NCBI RefSeq assembly: GCF_017833525.1
Contig: NZ_JAFICD010000003.1
Coordinates: forward strand, 620,001-684,000
Direction of reading: 5' to 3'
Source: Duganella sp. 1411
GTDB lineage: Bacteria > Pseudomonadota > Gammaproteobacteria > Burkholderiales > Burkholderiaceae_D
DNA length: 64,000 nucleotides
Under the pieces are notes generated by a model, which was not told the origin of the DNA, ran no database searches, and saw only the letters and a list, made by a program, of their open reading frames with translations. This document shows positions 59,389 through 64,000 of the stretch, piece by piece (position 1 is the stretch's first letter; every line of letters starts with the position of its first letter). The translations under genes were made by a program, and so were the position numbers.

Positions 59389-60240
59389 ATGAACACAGCC
59401 GCCGCGCCGGACCAGTATTTCAGCGATTTCGCGGCGGCGCTGCGTTACTGGCGCGGCAAGCGCGGCTACAGCCAGTTGCGCCTGTCGACCGAGGGCGAGA
59501 TCTCCCAACGCCACATCAGCTTTCTCGAAAGCGGGCGTTCGCAGCCGAGCAAGGAGTTGATCCTCAAGCTGGGCATGGTGCTGGAGATCCCTTTGCGACA
59601 ACGAAACGTCATGCTGCTGGCGGCCGGCTTCGCGCCCGCCTACCAGGAGCGCAAGCTGTCCGATCCGGAGCTGGACGCGGTGCGCCAGGCGCTCGATTTC
59701 ATGCTGGCGCAGCAGGCGCCATATCCGGCGCTGGTGGTGGACCGGCTGTGGAACCTGGCGATGGCCAACGTCCCGGCGGCCGGCTTGATGCGTTGGCTGC
59801 TGGGCCTGCCGGCGGATGCGGCCGTGCCCACCGACGGCTCGCTCAACGTGCTCAAGCTGATGCTCGATCCGGCCGGCGTGCGCCGGCACTTGCATAACTG
59901 GCGCGAGGTCGCCGCCGACCTGCTGCACTGGATACAGCGCGAGGCGATGAGCGACGGCCCCGGCAGCGAGGCCACGGCGCTGTTGAACGAGTTGCTGGCG
60001 CTGCCGGGCATCGCCGACGTCGCGGGCAAGGGCGCCGCGCCCAACCTCGACCGCCGCGCGCTGCCGTTTTTGCCGGTGACGATACGCAAGGACGGCGTCG
60101 AGCTCAATTTGTTCACCACCATCGCCACCTTGGGCACGCCGCACGATGTGACGGTGCACGAGTTGCGGGTGGAATCGTTTTTCCCGGCCGACGCGGCCAG
60201 CGCCGAGTGGTTCCGGGCGCGCTATGGACTTGCGGGCTGA
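59389..60240 (+). CDS. XRE-family regulator with MmyB-like ligand domain
   Basis: A 283-residue transcription factor: HTH_3 at residues 12-70 (LRYWRGKRGYSQLRLSTEGE, SQRHISFLESGRSQPS), then the MmyB-like PAS-type domain (YPALVVDRLWNLAMANVPAAG, LNVLKLMLDPAGVRRHLHNW, TPHDVTVHELRVESFFPAD). MmyB-like regulators bind fatty-acid-like ligands. It probably regulates the SnoaL-like gene and possibly the MFS gene through the palindrome at 58900-58918. A likely LexA box starts 16 bp after its stop. Confidence 0.9.
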   Translation: MNTAAAPDQYFSDFAAALRYWRGKRGYSQLRLSTEGEISQRHISFLESGRSQPSKELILKLGMVLEIPLRQRNVMLLAAGFAPAYQERKLSDPELDAVRQALDFMLAQQAPYPALVVDRLWNLAMANVPAAGLMRWLLGLPADAAVPTDGSLNVLKLMLDPAGVRRHLHNWREVAADLLHWIQREAMSDGPGSEATALLNELLALPGIADVAGKGAAPNLDRRALPFLPVTIRKDGVELNLFTTIATLGTPHDVTVHELRVESFFPADAASAEWFRARYGLAG

Positions 60241-60256
60241 GCAATTTCCGTGGATA

Positions 60257-60272
60257 CTGTATGAATTCACAG
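60257..60272. promoter_or_regulatory. LexA (SOS) box
   Basis: CTGTATGAATTCACAG fits CTGT-N8-ACAG, the LexA consensus, and extends to ACTGT/ACAGT. TTGCGG (60230-60235) and GATACT (60253-60258), 17 bp apart, could be the promoter it covers. The next gene downstream is dinB, a classical SOS gene, but its start is 221 bp away. Confidence 0.75.
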
Positions 60273-60312
60273 TAATTTGCCGTCGCTGGCCACCGATGGG
60301 CCGCCGGACGGC

Positions 60313-60440
60313 GCATGCACGGCGGATTACGCTGCGCTAATCCGCCCTACGTGTTTCCGGTGGCCATCGGCACCCCTTGGCCGTGGAGGCACGTAGGGCG
60401 GATTAGGCGGTACGCCGTAATCCGCCATCGGTGAGCCGTC
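60313..60440. repeat. Double-hairpin repeat element (family 3) between LexA box and dinB
   Basis: Two hairpins with the same arms: GGCGGATTA (60321-60329)/TAATCCGCC (60338-60346) and GGCGGATTA (60397-60405)/TAATCCGCC (60418-60426). They face each other through CTACGTG (60347-60353) and CACGTAG (60390-60396). This GGCGGATTA...TAATCCGCC pattern is a widespread proteobacterial interspersed repeat. Confidence 0.85.
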
Positions 60441-60492
60441 GATCGCGCATGCATGTATGGCAAAAGAAGGTTTAACTTAGCGACATTTGCAC

Positions 60493-61650
60493 ATGACTGA
60501 CGATTTACGGCGCATCGCCCACCTCGACATGGATGCGTTCTACGCCTCCGTGGAGCTGCTGCGCTACCCGGACCTGCGCGGCTTGCCGGTGGTCATCGGC
60601 GGCGGCCGCGACGCCCAGCCGGTGTTGCAGGAGGACGGCACGCACCGCTACGCCCGCCTGCGCGACTATGTCGGGCGCGGCGTCATCACCACCGCCACCT
60701 ACGAGGCGCGCGCGCTGGGCGTGGGCTCGGCCATGGGCATGATGAAGGCGGCCAAGCTGGCGCCCGACGCCATCCTGTTGCCGGTCAACTTCGACGCCTA
60801 CCGCCATTTTTCGCGGCTGTTCAAGGCCGCCGTGGCGTCGATCGCGCCCGATTTCGAGGACCGCGGCATCGACGAGATCTATATCGACCTGACCCGCGTC
60901 GAGGGCGAGACGCGCGCGCTGGCGCAGCGCATCAAGCAGGCCGTGCGCGACGCCACCGGCCTGTCGTGCTCGATCGGCATCACGCCCAACAAGCTGCTGT
61001 CGAAGATCTGCTCGGACCTGGAAAAACCCGACGGCCTGACCATCCTCGGCTTCGACGACATTCCGGCGCGCATCTGGCCGCTGGGCGTACGCAAGATCAA
61101 CGGCATCGGCCCCAAGGCCACCGAGAAACTGGCGGCGCTGGGCATCGAGACCATCGGCCAACTGGCCGAGGCCGACGCCGGCCTGTTGCAGGACCACTTC
61201 GGCACCCACTACGCCGGCTGGCTGGCGGCCGCCGCGCGCGGCATCGACCACCGCGAAATCTCCACCAGCTCGGAGAGCAAGTCGATCAGCCGCGAAACCA
61301 CCTTCGAGCGCGACCTGCACGCGCGCCAGGACCGTGGCGCCCTGTCCGGCATCCTGACGGCGCTGTGCGAGCGGCTGGCGGACGACCTCAAGCGCAAGGG
61401 CTATGTCAGCCGCACCATCAGCATCAAGCTGCGTTTCGACGATTTCCAGATCGTCAGCCGCAACGTCACCCTGCCGCATCCGGTGGCCGACCCGGCCGCG
61501 ATCCTGCAGGCGGCGCGCGAATGCCTCAAGCGGGTGCCGCTGGAGCGGCGCCTGCGGCTGCTGGGCGTGCGCGCCAGCACGCTCGAGCCGCCGCCGCCGG
61601 AAGGGGCGGTGCACGCCCGGCGCGGCGTGCAGGGCGACCTGTTCGCATAG
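60493..61650 (+). CDS. dinB: DNA polymerase IV (DinB)
   Basis: A 385-residue Y-family translesion polymerase: RIAHLDMDAFYASVELLRYPDL with the first catalytic Asp, YEARALGVGSAMGMMKAAKL, the catalytic IDEIYIDLT, CSIGITPNKLLSKICSDLEKP, the helix-hairpin-helix KINGIGPKATEKLAALGI, and the little-finger domain to RRLRLLGVRASTLEPP. Short insert-like residues after VVIGGGRDAQ are typical of beta-proteobacterial DinB. ATG 60493 is chosen over TTG 60487. No beta-clamp motif other than the C-terminal QGDLFA. Expected to be SOS-induced via the LexA box upstream. Confidence 0.95.
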   Translation: MTDDLRRIAHLDMDAFYASVELLRYPDLRGLPVVIGGGRDAQPVLQEDGTHRYARLRDYVGRGVITTATYEARALGVGSAMGMMKAAKLAPDAILLPVNFDAYRHFSRLFKAAVASIAPDFEDRGIDEIYIDLTRVEGETRALAQRIKQAVRDATGLSCSIGITPNKLLSKICSDLEKPDGLTILGFDDIPARIWPLGVRKINGIGPKATEKLAALGIETIGQLAEADAGLLQDHFGTHYAGWLAAAARGIDHREISTSSESKSISRETTFERDLHARQDRGALSGILTALCERLADDLKRKGYVSRTISIKLRFDDFQIVSRNVTLPHPVADPAAILQAARECLKRVPLERRLRLLGVRASTLEPPPPEGAVHARRGVQGDLFA

Positions 61651-61737
61651 TTTCAATCCCACCACAATCGGCCGGGGGCCGCCGTCAGCGTGTAAAATGA
61701 CGCTCCCCTGGCAATACTGAAACAAGGCAAATATCTC

Positions 61738-62634
61738 ATGTGGTTCAAGAATCTTCAGATTTACCGTCTGCCGGCCCCTTGGGCCTATACCCCTGAACAA
61801 TTGGAAGCCGCCCTCGCTCCCCACTCCTTCGTACCAGCCAGCAGCAACGAGTTGCTGCGCCAGGGGTGGGACACGCCACGCCCGAACGGCGGTCTGGTGC
61901 ACGTGGTGAACAAGCAGATGCTGATTCTGCTGGGCACCGAGAAAAAGCTGCTGCCATCGACCGTCATCAACCAGGTCGCCAAGGCCCGCGCGGCCGAGAT
62001 GGAAGAAGCACAAGGTTTCGCCCCCGGCAAGAAAGCCATGAAGGAATTGAAAGAGCGCGTCGCTGACGAACTGCTGCCGCGCGCCTTCTCGATCCGCAGC
62101 AACGTCTGGACCTGGATCGACCCGGTCAATGGTTGGCTGGTGGTCGACGCGGCCAGCCCGGCCAAGGCCGACGAAGTAATCAAGCTGCTGCTCAAGGCGG
62201 TCGACAAGCTGCCGCTGGAAAGCCTGCGCGTGCAGCGCTCGCCGGTGGGCGTGATGACCGAATGGCTGCAGGCCGACGACGCGCCGGCCGGTTTCACGGT
62301 CGACATGGACACCGAGCTGCGCGCCACCGGCGAAAGCAAGGCCGCCGTGCGCTATGTGCGCCACACGCTGGAGGCGGACGAGGTGCGCCGCCACATCGCC
62401 GCCGGCAAGCAGTGCACGCGCCTGGCGATGACGTGGGACAGCAAGATTTCCTTCGTGCTCACCGAATCGCTGGCGATCAAGGGCATCAAGCCGCTGGACG
62501 TGATCGCCGAAAAGGAGTCGAGCACCAAGAACGACGACGAGCGTTTCGACGGCGATTTCATGCTGATGACGGGCGAGCTGAACAAGCTCATGGCCGACGT
62601 CGTCGAGGCACTGGGCGGCGAAGCGAAGGCCTAA
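61738..62634 (+). CDS. rdgC: Recombination-associated protein RdgC
   Basis: A 298-residue ring-forming DNA-binding protein that limits RecA. MWFKNLQIYRLPAPWAYTPE at the start, LLGTEKKLLPSTVINQV, LLPRAFSIRSNVWTWIDP and SWDSKISFVLTESLAIKGIKPLD-type sequence (here MTWDSKISFVLTESLAIKG) match RdgC over its full length. AAGG lies about 9 nt before the ATG; a TAAAAT at 61693-61698 could be its -10. It ends at a bidirectional terminator. Confidence 0.96.
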   Translation: MWFKNLQIYRLPAPWAYTPEQLEAALAPHSFVPASSNELLRQGWDTPRPNGGLVHVVNKQMLILLGTEKKLLPSTVINQVAKARAAEMEEAQGFAPGKKAMKELKERVADELLPRAFSIRSNVWTWIDPVNGWLVVDAASPAKADEVIKLLLKAVDKLPLESLRVQRSPVGVMTEWLQADDAPAGFTVDMDTELRATGESKAAVRYVRHTLEADEVRRHIAAGKQCTRLAMTWDSKISFVLTESLAIKGIKPLDVIAEKESSTKNDDERFDGDFMLMTGELNKLMADVVEALGGEAKA

Positions 62635-62651
62635 GGTTTTCGGCTAAAAAA

Positions 62652-62687
62652 ATGCCGCGGCCTCGCAGGAGGTCGCGGCATTTTTTT
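62652..62687. terminator. Bidirectional terminator between rdgC and the asparaginase-like gene
   Basis: ATGCCGCGGCCT (62652-62663) pairs with AGGTCGCGGCAT (62670-62681) with one G-U pair and a 6-nt loop. There are A residues on the left and seven T residues on the right (62681-62687), so it serves both convergent genes. Confidence 0.93.
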
Positions 62688-62697
62688 CGTCCGCGAT

Positions 62698-63183
62698 TTA
62701 CAGCGGCTGGAACACGCCGGCCGCTTTATTTTTTTGCACGTTATCCCACGCGAAAATCTTGCCGTTCATGGCCACGTACACGCCGGGCGGCAGGGTTTGC
62801 GCCACGCCGCAGGCGAAGCCGAGGTTGAACAGCGCGTCCGAATCGGCGATCTCGTAGGGGATCATGGCGCCGGTCAGCACGATCGCGCGGTCCAGTTCGG
62901 CTGGCCCCAGCACCATGGCCGTTTGCGGCATCGTGTCGGTGCCGTGGATGATGACGATCGCCTTTTCCGGCGCGGCGCGGCACGAGGCCAGGATGCGCTC
63001 GCGGTCGGCGTCGACCATGTCGAGCGAATCCATCAGCGGCAAGGTCTCGAGCGCCACGTCGACCGTCAGGCGGCAGCGCGCCAGCAGCGCCGGCACGTGG
63101 CTGTCGGCGAAGCCCAGGGTGCCGTTCAATTCGTTGTAATGTTTGTCGAAGGTGCCGCCGGTGGCGAGGATGCGCAGGGTCAT
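62698..63183 (-). CDS. Short asparaginase-domain protein
   Basis: A 161-residue protein that corresponds to the N-terminal catalytic half of type I/II L-asparaginase: ILATGGTFDKHYNELNGTL with the catalytic Thr, DSLDMVDADRERIL and VIIHGTDTMPQTAMVL with the second Thr-Asp pair, then AIVLTGAMIPYEIADSDALFN. The C-terminal domain of normal asparaginases (about 330 residues) is absent, but the frame closes cleanly and such short forms are a recurrent family. Activity may be reduced or altered. Confidence 0.88.
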   Translation of the reverse strand: MTLRILATGGTFDKHYNELNGTLGFADSHVPALLARCRLTVDVALETLPLMDSLDMVDADRERILASCRAAPEKAIVIIHGTDTMPQTAMVLGPAELDRAIVLTGAMIPYEIADSDALFNLGFACGVAQTLPPGVYVAMNGKIFAWDNVQKNKAAGVFQPL

Positions 63184-63324
63184 GATAAAAGCTCAAGCTA
63201 GGGAAAATGACCTGCATCATAACCCAAACCCCGCGCTGCCCGGGCGTGCAAAAAAGAGGGCGCGGCGGGCTGGAAAGTTGGGCATACTATGACTATATTG
63301 GTTTCTTTTGCCCGCCCGCACACC

Positions 63325-64000
63325 ATGAAAGCCCTTGCTCCCGGAACCGTCATCTTTCACCGCCATCGCGGCTACGGCGTCATCACGTCGGTCAATTTGC
63401 TGACCGGCTGGATTTCCGCCCGCTTCGGCAGCGAGTCGCGCACGCTCGACCTGAACCTGTCGACCGACGAGGTGCAGTTCGCCGACGGCGAGGCGATCCT
63501 GTTCCGCCGCGCGCCGCCCGACCGCATGCCCCACGCGCGGCTGATGGCGGTGGTGCGGGCGTTGCACAAGGCTGGTTATCAAAGGCTCTATCTTTATTCC
63601 TGGCCCAAGCCGTCCGGCTTGCACTGGCGCTGGCATTTGTTCACCGGCCAGCGCGACTGGATGCAGCGCTCGTGGCGCGAGGGCTGGTACGGCTCGGGGG
63701 CCGACTACAACGTCAATCCGGTGATGGGCTGGGGCGACATGCCCGGCGCCAGCACCGAGGAACTGATCCACGCGCTGGCCAGGTTCGATCCGCAGGGGCT
63801 GGCGCAGGCGCTGGGGCGCGACGACGACCACACCGCGTGGTTCGACAGCGTGTGCGAGGCGTTGTTGCCAGGGTATATGTACAGCCTGGACATGCAGCGT
63901 CCCGACGGCGGGCCGCTGACGGACATGCCATCGGTGCCGGTGATCCCGGTGCGGGCGACTTTGCCGCCGTACGCCGGACCGGAGATCGGCTGGCCGCCCG
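63325..64000 (+). CDS. Unrecognised protein, 3' end outside window
   Basis: An open frame from ATG 63325 (MKALAPGTVIFHRHRGYGVI) to the last base. The first 55 residues look like a small beta-barrel of Tudor/CarD-like type (PGTVIFHRHRGYGVITSVN, then ISARFGSESRTLDL). The next part is Trp- and His-rich (GLHWRWHLFTGQRDWMQRSW, then REGWYGSGADYNVNP), and the visible end is Pro-rich. I cannot assign a family. Codon use and GC match the neighbours, so it is probably a real gene. It is divergent from the asparaginase-like gene across 141 bp. Confidence 0.75.
   Translation, partial: MKALAPGTVIFHRHRGYGVITSVNLLTGWISARFGSESRTLDLNLSTDEVQFADGEAILFRRAPPDRMPHARLMAVVRALHKAGYQRLYLYSWPKPSGLHWRWHLFTGQRDWMQRSWREGWYGSGADYNVNPVMGWGDMPGASTEELIHALARFDPQGLAQALGRDDDHTAWFDSVCEALLPGYMYSLDMQRPDGGPLTDMPSVPVIPVRATLPPYAGPEIGWPP

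Overview
This is a 64 kb piece of a high-GC Gram-negative chromosome. The gene order hisF-hisI-hisE-HIT-tatABC, the beta-proteobacterial porin, the VF530, DUF4404 and UPF0303 proteins and the abundance of c-di-GMP proteins point to a betaproteobacterium of the order Burkholderiales. Oxalobacteraceae (Massilia/Duganella/Janthinobacterium-like) is my best guess, by inference only. The window is mostly core chromosome. I see no prophage, complete insertion sequence, CRISPR array or rRNA operon.

Layout. 1-3.6 kb: end of the histidine operon (hisF, hisI, hisE), a HIT protein and the Tat translocase (tatABC). 3.6-13.2 kb, minus strand: a repeat-built coiled-coil membrane protein, a DUF885 metallopeptidase, a CBS-pair protein, a very large SNF2-type helicase and an S9 peptidase. 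13.3-17.2 kb: hemE and priA, separated by 730 bp of AT-rich non-coding DNA with at least five consensus DnaA boxes, a candidate replication origin. 17.3-26.4 kb: an ArgP-type LysR regulator divergent from a dihydrolipoamide-dehydrogenase paralogue, a degenerate HD-GYP protein, Rep helicase, a Cache protein, SlyX, a UPF0303 protein and a GGDEF cyclase. 26.4-33.3 kb: small enzymes and membrane proteins, then a gluconate-type operon (gntK, MFS transporter, porin) behind a LacI-family-like operator. 33.5-41.3 kb: two tandem M3 peptidases, VF530, DUF4404 and a YgiQ radical-SAM protein. 41.4-47.1 kb: an RCC1 lipoprotein, a THI5-like/PAS/GGDEF/EAL sensor and a lower-GC island with an orphan toxin-immunity pair that resembles TreTu/TriTu. 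47.4-49.7 kb: ahpC-ahpF. 49.7-53.7 kb: a Fur-controlled siderophore uptake cassette (TonB receptor plus PepSY protein) bracketed by two copies of one inverted-repeat element. 53.7-57.5 kb, minus strand: an AI-2E-type transporter with a cyclic-nucleotide-binding partner, an ABC transporter pair and tRNA-Asp/tRNA-Val. 57.6-64 kb: an MFS transporter, a SnoaL/XRE pair, LexA-associated dinB, rdgC, a short asparaginase-like protein and an unknown gene cut by the window end.

Three families of non-coding inverted repeats run through the intergenic spaces. Family 1 has six copies with a GGGGTCG/CGACCCC core. Family 2 has two copies with GGGGTCAAGTCTAACAT arms. Family 3 is one double hairpin with GGCGGATTA arms. 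The most interesting signals are the DnaA-box cluster between hemE and priA, the orphan toxin-immunity pair, the repeat-bracketed iron cassette, the 11-to-7-residue coiled-coil repeat gene and the perfect operator between the ArgP-like gene and the lpd paralogue.
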